Below are positions 15,756 to 23,235 of a DNA stretch of 64,000 bases, piece by piece. Source of the stretch: Luxibacter massiliensis. Its GTDB lineage: Bacteria; Bacillota; Clostridia; Lachnospirales; Lachnospiraceae. The notes beneath the pieces are model-generated. The model ran no database searches. It was not told where the DNA came from and saw only the letters and a program-made list of their open reading frames with translations. Position numbers and translations under genes: made by a program. Numbering within the stretch: the stretch's first letter is position 1; every line of letters starts with the position of its first letter. The DNA lies in NCBI RefSeq assembly GCF_900604355.1, contig NZ_UWOE01000001.1, forward strand, positions 992,001-1,056,000. The letters are read 5' to 3'.

Positions 15756-16547
15756 ATGGACAGATCAGTACTTTTTTTTGATATTGACGGAACCCTATTG
15801 AGTGAAATAACATATGAAATCCCATGGAGTGCACTGGAGGCATTGAATAAGGCGAGAAAGGCCGGGCATTTACTTTTTATCAATACTGGCCGGACATTCT
15901 GCAGCCTGCCGCCAAAAGTACGGCAATTTGGATTTGACGGGTATTTGTGCGGCTGCGGGACTTACCTGACATACGGGGATGAAGTCTTACTGTCCAGCTC
16001 TATACCAGAGGGGCGGGGCCTAAGTATTATAAGTAAGATGGCAGAGTGCAGGATAGAAGGTATAGCAGAAGGCGTGGAGGATGTCTATATGCCGTCCAGG
16101 ATAAGCCGGTTTGACGGACTAGAAAGCACCAGGCGCTATTTCCGCGGATACGGATTAGGTGTGGAGGTATATCTGGAGACAGGGAAGTTTACTTATGATA
16201 AATTTTTGATTTATACAGATAAACAGAGTGATAAAAATACATTTATGAAATTTATCGAGGAGGACATAGAACCCATTGACCGGGGAAATGGCATATATGA
16301 ATGTGTACAGAAAGGCTATTCCAAGGCAACCGCCTGCGACTATATTCTGAATAAATTTGGGATGGATTTGGAGCAGGCTTATGTATTTGGGGACAGCACG
16401 AATGACATTTCCATGTTTGCATATGCCAGGCATACAATTGCTATGGGGGAACATGCTAAGGAACTGGAACCGTATACAGAGTATGTGACAGATACGGTGG
16501 AAGAAGATGGACTTGCACACGCAATTGAACATTATGGGTTGATTTAG
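15756..16547 (+). CDS. Cof-type HAD hydrolase (sugar or nucleotide phosphatase)
   Basis: A 263-residue HAD protein of the Cof/IIB class. Motif I is FFDIDGTLLSE with nucleophile Asp and the second Asp two residues on. Motif II is FINTGRT, and motif IV is VFGDSTNDISMFAYA. A large cap domain occupies about residues 80-190, as in the Cof family, whose members dephosphorylate sugar phosphates, PLP or flavin precursors. The substrate cannot be predicted. AAAAGGAGAAG precedes ATG 15756. It is followed by a 38-bp perfect palindrome that also faces the leftward aro operon. Confidence 0.85.
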   Translation: MDRSVLFFDIDGTLLSEITYEIPWSALEALNKARKAGHLLFINTGRTFCSLPPKVRQFGFDGYLCGCGTYLTYGDEVLLSSSIPEGRGLSIISKMAECRIEGIAEGVEDVYMPSRISRFDGLESTRRYFRGYGLGVEVYLETGKFTYDKFLIYTDKQSDKNTFMKFIEEDIEPIDRGNGIYECVQKGYSKATACDYILNKFGMDLEQAYVFGDSTNDISMFAYARHTIAMGEHAKELEPYTEYVTDTVEEDGLAHAIEHYGLI

Positions 16548-16560
16548 AAGAATGAGAGGA

Positions 16561-16598
16561 ATGGGGACAGTCCCTTTTGCAAAAGGGACTGTCCCCAT
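16561..16598. repeat. 38-bp perfect palindrome (GGGGACAGTCCC type)
   Basis: The two halves, each beginning ATGGGGACAGTCCCTTTTG, are exact reverse complements with no loop. It lies between convergent genes and can act as a bidirectional terminator. It shares the GGGGACAG and CCCTTTTGC words with the element at 18532-18590. It resembles the REP-like palindromes scattered through many bacterial genomes. Confidence 0.8.
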
Positions 16599-16610
16599 TG
16601 AGCTCCATTT

Positions 16611-17441
16611 TCAGAATTTTCTGGATAATTCGTCGTGGATGTTATTGCCCATTGTATAGTCAAGTTTTCGCCCGAACCAGATTTCTTCTGCTCCAATGGC
16701 CTGATCAACCAGCATCATAAGGCCTGTTACGATTTGGAGGCCTTGTTCCTGGGCGGTCAGGAGAAACTCTGTCATCAACGGATTATACACAATATCAGAT
16801 GCAATTTTGAATTTTTTAACAATTTCTTTACTGACCGGACTTTTCCCGGCATTAGGGTACATTCCTATAGGTGTCGTATTGATGATGATATCGCCATCTG
16901 GGATTTCATCCAGGGTGCAGATGGCGATGTAGGGAAATTGTTTTTTTAGCACAGAGGAGGCGGTTTGGTTTCTGGCTGCAACTGTAATTTGGGCCGCTTG
17001 TTCTTTATGGAACCCATAGATGAGGGCTCTAGAGGCGCCGCCAGAACCAAGGATTACGATTTTTTTCCCCAGCAGTGCGATATTGGCTTTCCTGAACATG
17101 CTGACAACACCCAGAAAATCAGTATTATAGCCGTAAAGTACGCCACTTTTTAGAAATATTGTATTTACGGCGCCAATTTTTGCGGCGGCGGGTTCCAATA
17201 TATCTACGAGGCGGCAGACAGTTTCTTTATAAGGAATTGTAACATTCATGCCAACAATGTTTTCCTTTTCCATAAATGGTTTTAGTAGGGGAACTTCATC
17301 TGCAGTCATTTCGAATTTTTGGTATGTTCCCTGAATGTTTAACTGCCCCATTAAATCTTGGTGTATTTCAGGGGAAAGGCTGTGTGATAATTTTTCTCCA
17401 AGGATTCCTAATCGATAATTTGTGTTTTTGTTTACGTCCAT
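16611..17441 (-). CDS. aroE: Shikimate dehydrogenase
   Basis: A 276-residue enzyme reducing 3-dehydroshikimate to shikimate with NADPH. The substrate-binding motif is KLSHSLSPEIHQ, the catalytic Lys lies in MNVTIPYKETV, the nucleotide loop is ILGSGGASRALI, and NTTPIGMYP follows. The end DQAIGAEEIWFGRK with the conserved Gln is also present. The ATG at 17441 begins 1 bp after the aroB stop codon, so the two are translationally coupled; an upstream in-frame start inside aroB is less likely. It is the last gene of the leftward aroF-aroB-aroE operon. Confidence 0.93.
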   Translation of the reverse strand: MDVNKNTNYRLGILGEKLSHSLSPEIHQDLMGQLNIQGTYQKFEMTADEVPLLKPFMEKENIVGMNVTIPYKETVCRLVDILEPAAAKIGAVNTIFLKSGVLYGYNTDFLGVVSMFRKANIALLGKKIVILGSGGASRALIYGFHKEQAAQITVAARNQTASSVLKKQFPYIAICTLDEIPDGDIIINTTPIGMYPNAGKSPVSKEIVKKFKIASDIVYNPLMTEFLLTAQEQGLQIVTGLMMLVDQAIGAEEIWFGRKLDYTMGNNIHDELSRKF

Positions 17442-17442
17442 A

Positions 17443-18498
17443 TTAAACCATTCCTGCTTTTTTAAAGAAATCAAGATCTATAGGCTGCACATAACTGTCT
17501 CCTATTTTATGGAGGAGCACTACATTTAGATGGTTATTTATGTTTTTCTTATCCAGTTTGATAGCATCGGTCAAATCAGAAATGGAAAGTCCGCTTTGAA
17601 CTGGCAGGCCATAGGCCGATAGAATTTCTTTTATTCTGTCGGATTCCCCAGCTAAAGAAAGGCCTCTGGCTTCTGACAGCCTGGTAATTTGATACATACC
17701 AATGGCAACGGCCTCGCCGTGGCTCTCTCTGCCATAATGATAGTATTGTTCAATGGTATGTGCCAGTGTATGGCCAAAATTAAGGAGCATGCGCTCGCCG
17801 GTATCAAATTGATCATTTTCTACCACAGCACGCTTAATGTCAACGCAGCGATAAATGATATCAGCAATCTGCCCCTTTAGATTTTCGAAAGAGCCGCATT
17901 TATATAAAGTTTCAAATAGTGAGGCATCTTTAATACATCCATATTTTATTACCTCTCCCATGCCATCAATAATATACCTTTTGGGGAGGGTGTCCAATAC
18001 GGCAGGGTCAATCAAAACCAAGCGGGGGTGATAAAAGGCTCCCACCAGATTTTTTCCCTGGGGCAGGTCAACTGCTACCTTGCCTCCTACAGAAGAGTCC
18101 ACCTGGGCAAGGAGGGAAGTAGGTATCTGCACAAAACTGACTCCGCGGAGGTAACTTGCAGCTGCAAACCCGGCCAGATCTCCAATAACCCCTCCGCCCA
18201 GAGCAATGACAAGGTCGCTGCGGGTGATTTGTTTTTCTAACATTGCATCATATATTTGAGGAAGAGTTTGAAAATTCTTGGTTGTCTCCCCGTGAGGCAA
18301 AATAAGACTGTGACATTCATAGGATGGCAACGAATGGATGAGCTTCTGCCCGTAAAGGGGGAATACATGATCATCAGAAATAATCATTATGCGTTTGCCA
18401 TGGAAGAACTGAGAGACATATTGTTCCGCGTTTGCTAATATTCCAGATTCAATAAAGATAGGATAACTATTTTTACCTAAATTAACTATTAATTTCAA
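17443..18498 (-). CDS. aroB: 3-dehydroquinate synthase
   Basis: A 351-residue enzyme that cyclises DAHP to 3-dehydroquinate using NAD+ and a divalent metal. Motifs are LVIALGGGVIGDLAGFAAAS, FVQIPTSLLAQVDSSVGGK, the PQGKNLVGAFYHP block, LNFGHTLAHTIE with metal-binding His, and ESHGEAVAIGM. AAGGAGA precedes ATG 18498. It is coupled to aroE downstream and separated from aroF by a REP-like hairpin. Confidence 0.95.
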   Translation of the reverse strand: MKLIVNLGKNSYPIFIESGILANAEQYVSQFFHGKRIMIISDDHVFPLYGQKLIHSLPSYECHSLILPHGETTKNFQTLPQIYDAMLEKQITRSDLVIALGGGVIGDLAGFAAASYLRGVSFVQIPTSLLAQVDSSVGGKVAVDLPQGKNLVGAFYHPRLVLIDPAVLDTLPKRYIIDGMGEVIKYGCIKDASLFETLYKCGSFENLKGQIADIIYRCVDIKRAVVENDQFDTGERMLLNFGHTLAHTIEQYYHYGRESHGEAVAIGMYQITRLSEARGLSLAGESDRIKEILSAYGLPVQSGLSISDLTDAIKLDKKNINNHLNVVLLHKIGDSYVQPIDLDFFKKAGMV

Positions 18499-18531
18499 GA
18501 GATTTCTCCTTTTGATATAGAATGGCTGACA

Positions 18532-18590
18532 AAGGGGACAGACCCTTTTGCAGAAGGGACAGACCCCTTTGCAAAAGGGTCTGTCCCCTT
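18532..18590. repeat. REP-like palindrome between aroF and aroB
   Basis: A perfect 20-bp inverted repeat (18532-18551 with 18571-18590; arm AAGGGGACAGACCCTTTTGC) encloses a loop that itself holds a partial third copy (AGGGACAGACCCCTTTGC). It shares words with the palindrome at 16561. Lying inside an operon, it could attenuate or stabilise the aro transcript. Confidence 0.8.
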
Positions 18591-18600
18591 CATATGTTTA

Positions 18601-19611
18601 TCACTTCTTCCCTACGACCGAAGCGATTTGTTTGATTTGTTTAAGTAAATTGTCATATTTTTCGGGTTTCAGTGACTGGGCGCCGTCGCACAGGGCGCAT
18701 TCCGGGTCATTGTGAACTTCTATCATCAGTCCGTCCGCACCGGCTGCCACGGCGGCTTTTGCCATGGGTTCCACAAGCCACCATTTGCCGCCTGCGTGGC
18801 TGGGGTCTACGATGACGGGTAAATGTGTCTTTTTCTTGAGGACAGGAATGCTCTGCAGATCCAGGGTATTCCTGGTATAGTTTTCAAAAGTCCGTATTCC
18901 CCTCTCGCAGAGAATGACATTTTCATTGCCCGCAGCCATAATATATTCGGCGGACATGATCCATTCTTCGTAGGTAGCGTTTAATCCCCTTTTCAGAAGT
19001 ATCGGGCGGTCTAACTGCCCGAGCTGTTTCAGGAGGTCAAAGTTCTGCATATTTCTGGCCCCGATTTGGATTAGGTCTACCTTTTCATTAAATACTTCAA
19101 GATATTCAGGCGACATCAGTTCTGTGACTATGGGGAGTCCTGTAATCTTTTTGACTTCACATAAAATATCCAGTCCTTCCATGCCAAGTCCCTGGAATGA
19201 ATATGGACTGGTGCGGGGTTTGAAAGCGCCCCCTCTTAGCAGGTTGGCACCGGAGGCCTTCGCGGCCTGGGCGATCTCTGTGACTTGTTCCAGCGATTCT
19301 ACAGAACAGGGGCCGGCTATCAGTGCGAGATGGTCTCCTCCCACCTGGACACCGGATACATCGATAACAGAATCCTCAGGATGAAATGCACGGTTGGCCA
19401 GTTTGTAGGGTTCCTGGACATGCATAACCTTATCAACAGATGCATCTACTTCAAACAGTTTGGAATCTATAGCAGTTGTATCACCAATACAGCCAATGAT
19501 AGTCATTTCCTGGCCTCTGACGATATGGGTATCTAGTCCGCGCTTTTTAATAAGATTCTGCACACGGCTGATATTATCTTCTGAGGTGTGCGGTTTTAAT
19601 ACAATAATCAT
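18601..19611 (-). CDS. aroF: DAHP synthase, type I-beta with N-terminal regulatory domain
   Basis: A 336-residue enzyme condensing phosphoenolpyruvate and erythrose 4-phosphate, the first step to aromatic amino acids. Residues 1-~70 (MIIVLKPHTSEDNISRVQNL) form the ferredoxin-like domain seen in Thermotoga-type enzymes, which carries feedback inhibition. The barrel has LIAGPCSVES, GGAFKPRTSPYSFQG, the metal-binding Cys and His, LLKRGLNATYEEW, CERGIRTFE and VDPSHAGGKWWL. GGGAGGGAACG precedes ATG 19611. A consensus promoter and a dyad lie upstream. It is the first gene of aroF-aroB-aroE. Confidence 0.95.
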   Translation of the reverse strand: MIIVLKPHTSEDNISRVQNLIKKRGLDTHIVRGQEMTIIGCIGDTTAIDSKLFEVDASVDKVMHVQEPYKLANRAFHPEDSVIDVSGVQVGGDHLALIAGPCSVESLEQVTEIAQAAKASGANLLRGGAFKPRTSPYSFQGLGMEGLDILCEVKKITGLPIVTELMSPEYLEVFNEKVDLIQIGARNMQNFDLLKQLGQLDRPILLKRGLNATYEEWIMSAEYIMAAGNENVILCERGIRTFENYTRNTLDLQSIPVLKKKTHLPVIVDPSHAGGKWWLVEPMAKAAVAAGADGLMIEVHNDPECALCDGAQSLKPEKYDNLLKQIKQIASVVGKK

Positions 19612-19637
19612 GTTCGTTCCCTCCCAAATACATTGAC

Positions 19638-19673
19638 TTCACACTGTAAAATTTTAGCTGTTTAAAGTGTGAA
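19638..19673 (-). promoter_or_regulatory. Dyad in the aroF leader
   Basis: Perfect 8-bp inverted repeat TTCACACT / AGTGTGAA with a 20-base centre, between the promoter and the aroF ribosome site. It could be an operator or RNA hairpin. No T-box motif was found. Confidence 0.4.
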
Positions 19674-19682
19674 AACATATGT

Positions 19683-19711
19683 ATCATAAAACATCTCCCA
19701 TGGAATGTCAA
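19683..19711 (-). promoter_or_regulatory. Predicted sigma-A promoter of the aro operon
   Basis: On the minus strand, TTGACA (19711-19706) and TATGAT (19688-19683) are spaced by 17 bp. They lie about 70 bp upstream of the aroF start. Confidence 0.75.
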
Positions 19712-19850
19712 TAAGTTTGGAGAAAATTCATGGGGCCCTGGACATGTAGGAAAATAGTATATTACAAATATGTACAAAAAGTATGCCTTAAGGTGGCCCC
19801 CTAACGCACGCCCCACAGGGGCGGGGACTTTGTCTGACAAGGTAAACTAT

Positions 19851-20026
19851 TTGAACTGTTAATGTTCAACAAGGCATACCCAAAGGGCATCTCCTAACAC
19901 ATGTCCTTCGGACGGGGGCGTCCAGTAAGGTTATACTAAATAAACTGTTCCTGTAGGATTAGGCATACCCAAAGGTCGCCCCTTCATTCATGTCCTTCAG
20001 ACGGGTGGACTTCATTCGTCAAGGTA
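19851..20026. repeat. Cluster of dispersed intergenic repeat units
   Basis: The gap between aroF and lrgA holds a hairpin TTGAACTGTTAATGTTCAA (19851-19869), then two units that both start AGGCATACCCAAAGG (19872 and 19961) and continue CATGTCCTTCGGACGG or a close variant. The inverted copy at 45361-45445 has the same order of hairpin and unit. The preceding stretch 19781-19850 starts GTATGCCTTAAGG and may be a third, decayed, unit. Confidence 0.7.
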
Positions 20027-20092
20027 AAGAAATTTATATTTTTACAGCCGAATTAAATGGCCGCCAAACGTGCCTGGCGGTGAACACGGACA

Positions 20093-20121
20093 TTGACAAT
20101 TATTACAGGGGGGTGTATTTT
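20093..20121 (+). promoter_or_regulatory. Predicted promoter of lrgAB
   Basis: TTGACA (20093-20098) and TATTTT (20116-20121) with a 17-bp spacer. About 105 bp of leader follow before lrgA, with a small GC-rich hairpin (GCCGCGGC region, about 20141-20152). Confidence 0.55.
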
Positions 20122-20228
20122 AACCTGTAGGGTTGCCGCGGCAGCCTGCAGTTTGTCTGCAAGTCTGTTTATAGGGCCGGGGCGCCCGTAGGGTATACGA
20201 TATTATTGAGAGAATAGAGGAATGAGAA

Positions 20229-20588
20229 ATGAAAATAATTAAGCAAACAGGCATTATTTTTACAGTCTGCTGGCTGAGCCAGGTTATTGCCAGAATTCTC
20301 CCCTTTGAATTTCCGGCAAGCGTGATTGGGATGATACTACTGTTTATCTGCCTGATGACTGGATTTCTAAAGATCGAACATATCCAGGAGAAATCAGATT
20401 TTCTTTTGGGGAATATGGCTTTCTTTTTTATCCCTGCAGGAGTCAGTATTATGAACTACTTCGATGTGCTGAAAAGCAGCGCCGTGCAGCTGATCATCAT
20501 CTGCGTTATCTCGACCATTATCACCTTTGCGGTCACGGCATATAGTGTCAAACTGACCATAAAACTTATGGATAGGAGGAAAAAATAA
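20229..20588 (+). CDS. lrgA: CidA/LrgA family holin-like protein
   Basis: A 119-residue protein with four hydrophobic segments. ARILPFEFPASVIGMILLFI is the conserved LrgA core (P-x-P-x-S-V-x-G-M), followed by FLLGNMAFFFIPAGVSIMNY. LrgA/CidA proteins work with an LrgB partner in membrane permeability, murein hydrolase control and, in some species, pyruvate uptake. The stop codon overlaps the lrgB start (AATAATG), so the pair is coupled. Confidence 0.87.
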   Translation: MKIIKQTGIIFTVCWLSQVIARILPFEFPASVIGMILLFICLMTGFLKIEHIQEKSDFLLGNMAFFFIPAGVSIMNYFDVLKSSAVQLIIICVISTIITFAVTAYSVKLTIKLMDRRKK

Positions 20589-21265
20589 TGTCGGCTTTAT
20601 TTGCCTCACCATATTTCGGGGTGGCCCTCAGTATCATAGCCTTTGGCATCGGTGTAAAAATTCAGCAGAAAACCAGGAATGCGGTCTGTAATCCGCTGCT
20701 GATTGCTATTGTGATCGTTGTCGGCATACTTCTGATATTCAGAATCCCATATGATTCCTACAGTGTGGGAGGCGGAGTCATAGATATGTTCCTGGCGCCG
20801 GCCACGGCATGTTTGGCAGTCCCCATCTATACGAAAATTGCCATATTAAAAAAGTACTGGCTTCCTATTATAGTCGGATGTACGGCAGGTTCATTTTCAT
20901 CCATGGCCAGCATTTATTGTCTGTGCAGGTTGTTTGGATTGGACGCAGGCCTTACTGTATCTATGATCCCGAAATCAGTTACAACCCCTATCGCTGCCGG
21001 CATTGCACAGGCCCATGGGGGCATAGTGCCTATTACAGTGGTGGCGGTGCTCTTCACGGGGATCTTAGGAAGCATTGCAGCCCCCCTGCTCATAAAAATT
21101 TTTAAAGTTTCAGATTCTGTGGCAGCGGGCCTTGCTATTGGCTCATGCAGCCATGCAGTGGGCACCTCCAAAGCCATTGAGATAGGGGAAGTGGAGGGAG
21201 CCATGAGCGGCCTTGCGATTGGGATCTGCGGAATTGTAACTGCTGTGGTTGCTATGTTTCTATAG
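20588..21265 (+). CDS. lrgB: LrgB/CidB family membrane protein
   Basis: A 225-residue polytopic protein. MFLAPATACLAVPIY, SMIPKSVTTPIA and GLAIGSCSHAVGTSKAIEIG are the conserved LrgB motifs. It has six to seven hydrophobic segments. It is paired with lrgA in the usual order; together they are thought to form a membrane channel or transporter. AGGAGG precedes the start. Confidence 0.9.
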   Translation: MSALFASPYFGVALSIIAFGIGVKIQQKTRNAVCNPLLIAIVIVVGILLIFRIPYDSYSVGGGVIDMFLAPATACLAVPIYTKIAILKKYWLPIIVGCTAGSFSSMASIYCLCRLFGLDAGLTVSMIPKSVTTPIAAGIAQAHGGIVPITVVAVLFTGILGSIAAPLLIKIFKVSDSVAAGLAIGSCSHAVGTSKAIEIGEVEGAMSGLAIGICGIVTAVVAMFL

Positions 21266-21341
21266 CTGTTCTGATACCCGGATGGAGCCTCTGGATTGCC
21301 AGGGACAGAATCAGAGACAGAAGGAGAAGCGGGATATGTGC

Positions 21342-21370
21342 ATGACAAAATAGAAAAGTTATGGTATACT
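21342..21370 (+). promoter_or_regulatory. Predicted promoter of pyrH-frr
   Basis: ATGACA (21342-21347) and TATACT (21365-21370) with a 17-bp spacer, 43 bp before the pyrH start. Confidence 0.55.
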
Positions 21371-21412
21371 GCATTTTAGAATATACAACAGAATTTGAAG
21401 GAGCCAGAATGT

Positions 21413-22108
21413 ATGAAAAGAGTATTGTTAAAGCTGAGTGGCGAAGCGCTTGCAGGTGATAAGAAGACAGGCTTTGATGAAGCTACCTGTATGGGTGTGG
21501 CCAGGCAGGTAAAACAGCTTGTGGACCAGGGAATCCAGGTTGCAGTTGTGACCGGGGGCGGGAATTTTTGGAGAGGCCGTACCAGTGAGACAATAGACAG
21601 GGCCAAGGCTGACCAGATAGGAATGCTGGCCACAGTGATGAACTGTATATACGTATCTGACATATTCCGGCATGTGGGAATGCAGACCGAGATTTTTACC
21701 CCTTTTGCGTGCAGTACATTTACCGCACTGTTTTCTAAGGATGCCGCCCTGGCGGCCCTAGAGCAGGGGAAAGTAATCTTTTTTGCCGGAGGTACGGGGC
21801 ATCCGTATTTTTCCACGGACACAGGAGCTGTGCTAAGGGCCGTTGAGATTGAGGCAGACGCCATGCTGCTTGCCAAAGCGATTGATGGGATTTATGACAG
21901 TGACCCGAAGGTGAATCCGCAGGCAGAGAAATATGAGGAGATTTCTATCCAGGAAGTGATTGACCGCAAGTTAGCGGCAGTGGATCTGGCTGCATCCATT
22001 CTCTGCATGGAGAATAAGATGCCCATGCTTGTATTCGGCCTGAACGAAGAGAACAGTATTGCCAATACTATAAGCGGCAAATTTACGGGAACAAAAGTGA
22101 CAGTATAG
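21413..22108 (+). CDS. pyrH: UMP kinase
   Basis: A 231-residue amino-acid-kinase-fold enzyme converting UMP to UDP with ATP. MKRVLLKLSGEALAGDKKTG is the classic N-terminus, followed by VAVVTGGGNFWRG, LATVMNCIYVSDIF, GTGHPYFSTDTGAVLRAVEI and LLAKAIDGIYDSDP. The ATG at 21413 is used after AAGGAG; an in-frame TTG at 21395 overlaps that site and is rejected. It sits 14 bp before frr, a conserved pair in Firmicutes. Confidence 0.95.
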   Translation: MKRVLLKLSGEALAGDKKTGFDEATCMGVARQVKQLVDQGIQVAVVTGGGNFWRGRTSETIDRAKADQIGMLATVMNCIYVSDIFRHVGMQTEIFTPFACSTFTALFSKDAALAALEQGKVIFFAGGTGHPYFSTDTGAVLRAVEIEADAMLLAKAIDGIYDSDPKVNPQAEKYEEISIQEVIDRKLAAVDLAASILCMENKMPMLVFGLNEENSIANTISGKFTGTKVTV

Positions 22109-22122
22109 GGAGGTATGAAGAC

Positions 22123-22674
22123 ATGGATGAAAAATTAAAAGTATATGATGAAAAGATGACTAAGACAATCAGCAACCTGAATAGTGACCTGGCCGCAATC
22201 AGGGCGGGGCGCGCTAACCCCCATGTACTGGACAGGCTGGTGGTTGATTACTACGGGTCGCCCACACCTATCCAGCAGGTCGCCAATGTGGCTGTACCAG
22301 AGGCAAGGATGATTCAGATCCAGCCGTGGGAAAAGAGTATGCTTAAGGAGATTGAGAAGGCGATTCAGATGTCAGACATTGGAATTAACCCTACAAATGA
22401 CGGCTCTACCATCAGGCTGGTTTTTCCTGAGCTTACTGAGGAGCGCAGAAAAGAATTGGTCAAGGATGTAAAGAAAAAGGGAGAGGGGGCCAAGGTCGCT
22501 ATCCGGAATATCCGCAGGGACGGCAACGACGCCCTTAAGAAACTTAAAGGCGGCGAGATTTCTGAGGATGGGATTAAGGACTTAGAGGAGTCCCTCCAGA
22601 AACTGACTGACAAATATATTTCCGATGTAGATAAGGCTGTGGAGGCAAAATCTAAAGAAGTCCTCACTGTTTAA
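22123..22674 (+). CDS. frr: Ribosome recycling factor
   Basis: A 183-residue protein of normal length. LAAIRAGRANPHVLDRLVVD followed by YYGSPTPIQQVANVAVPEAR is the diagnostic stretch, followed by IQPWEKSMLKEIEKAI, and the C-terminus KLTDKYISDVDKAVEAKSKE. With EF-G it splits post-termination ribosomes. GGGAGG precedes the start. It is co-transcribed with pyrH. Confidence 0.96.
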   Translation: MDEKLKVYDEKMTKTISNLNSDLAAIRAGRANPHVLDRLVVDYYGSPTPIQQVANVAVPEARMIQIQPWEKSMLKEIEKAIQMSDIGINPTNDGSTIRLVFPELTEERRKELVKDVKKKGEGAKVAIRNIRRDGNDALKKLKGGEISEDGIKDLEESLQKLTDKYISDVDKAVEAKSKEVLTV

Positions 22675-22682
22675 TATATTTT

Positions 22683-22903
22683 CAGCAGGCTGCAGATAAT
22701 ACCTGGCAGGATGTGCGCCATGGAGATAGTGGCGTTGGTGCACGCCCGGCCGGGAAGGCTGGCTTCTGCAGGGAAGTCTGTTTGGCGAGGCAGGAATACT
22801 TCTTTATGGGCCACCCAGCAGCGGGGAAGAGAATGCCCCCCAATTTCCTGGATGTATATGATGTGCAACAGCTAAGAATGTGCTATGCACATTCTTTTTA
22901 TAA
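22683..22903 (+). ncRNA. Candidate structured RNA downstream of frr
   Basis: About 195 bases of non-coding sequence end in a strong terminator (22874-22901). Four local hairpins can be drawn: CGCCA/TGGCG, CCGGCC/GGCTGG (with G-U), GAAGT/ACTTC, and GGGG/CCCC. A weak outer helix can join AGC..TGCAGAT near 22685 with ATGTGCAACAGCT near 22861. The shape resembles an independent small RNA or a long structured 3' UTR. I do not recognise a known family; 6S, SRP, tmRNA and RNase P signatures were not seen. Confidence 0.35.
22874..22901 (+). terminator. Rho-independent terminator after frr region
   Basis: Perfect 10-bp stem AAGAATGTGC / GCACATTCTT with a 3-base loop, followed by TTTTAT. Confidence 0.9.
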
Positions 22904-22963
22904 TTACATAGAAAAATCCGTTGGGTTTCCTATGAATTATAAAGCGCTCCGTGCCGGACTGCG

Positions 22964-23037
22964 CTGCGGCGGAGTAGGACGATATCGCTGATGCGGCCCG
23001 CCGCAGGGGAAGAATCCTGCTATGGCAGGATTCTTTA
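22964..23037 (+). ncRNA. Second hairpin pair, possible leader or small RNA, with terminator
   Basis: A perfect 9-bp stem CTGCGGCGG / CCGCCGCAG (22964-22972 and 22998-23006) is followed four bases later by a perfect 10-bp terminator stem AGAATCCTGC / GCAGGATTCT (23011-23034) and T-rich sequence. It lies about 200 bp before uppS and behind the first terminator, so it looks like a separate short transcript or an attenuator. The remaining 23038-23235 holds no recognised feature except the uppS ribosome site. Confidence 0.4.
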
Positions 23038-23235
23038 TTACTTTATTTGGAAAGTTTTCATTTTCTTATATTAAAACCTGCCTAAGATGCTGGGATATGC
23101 AACGTAAAAAGGCGTAAAGCTGTGTCCTGGCGCATGGATGGAAGCAGGCTTTTCAGTGATGGGGGAGAAAAGAGGGCAGGTCTATCTGCTTTGCCCTCTA
23201 GTTAAATTGAACACTGTTTTTAGGAGGATATGTTG

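Noticed and set aside
19612..19850. T-box leader for the aro operon
   Set aside because: No AGGGTGGNACCGCG-like antiterminator motif was found on the minus strand.
22713..22991. Small open frame (92 codons) downstream of frr
   Set aside because: It runs through a perfect terminator stem and lacks a ribosome site, so RNA structure is the better explanation.
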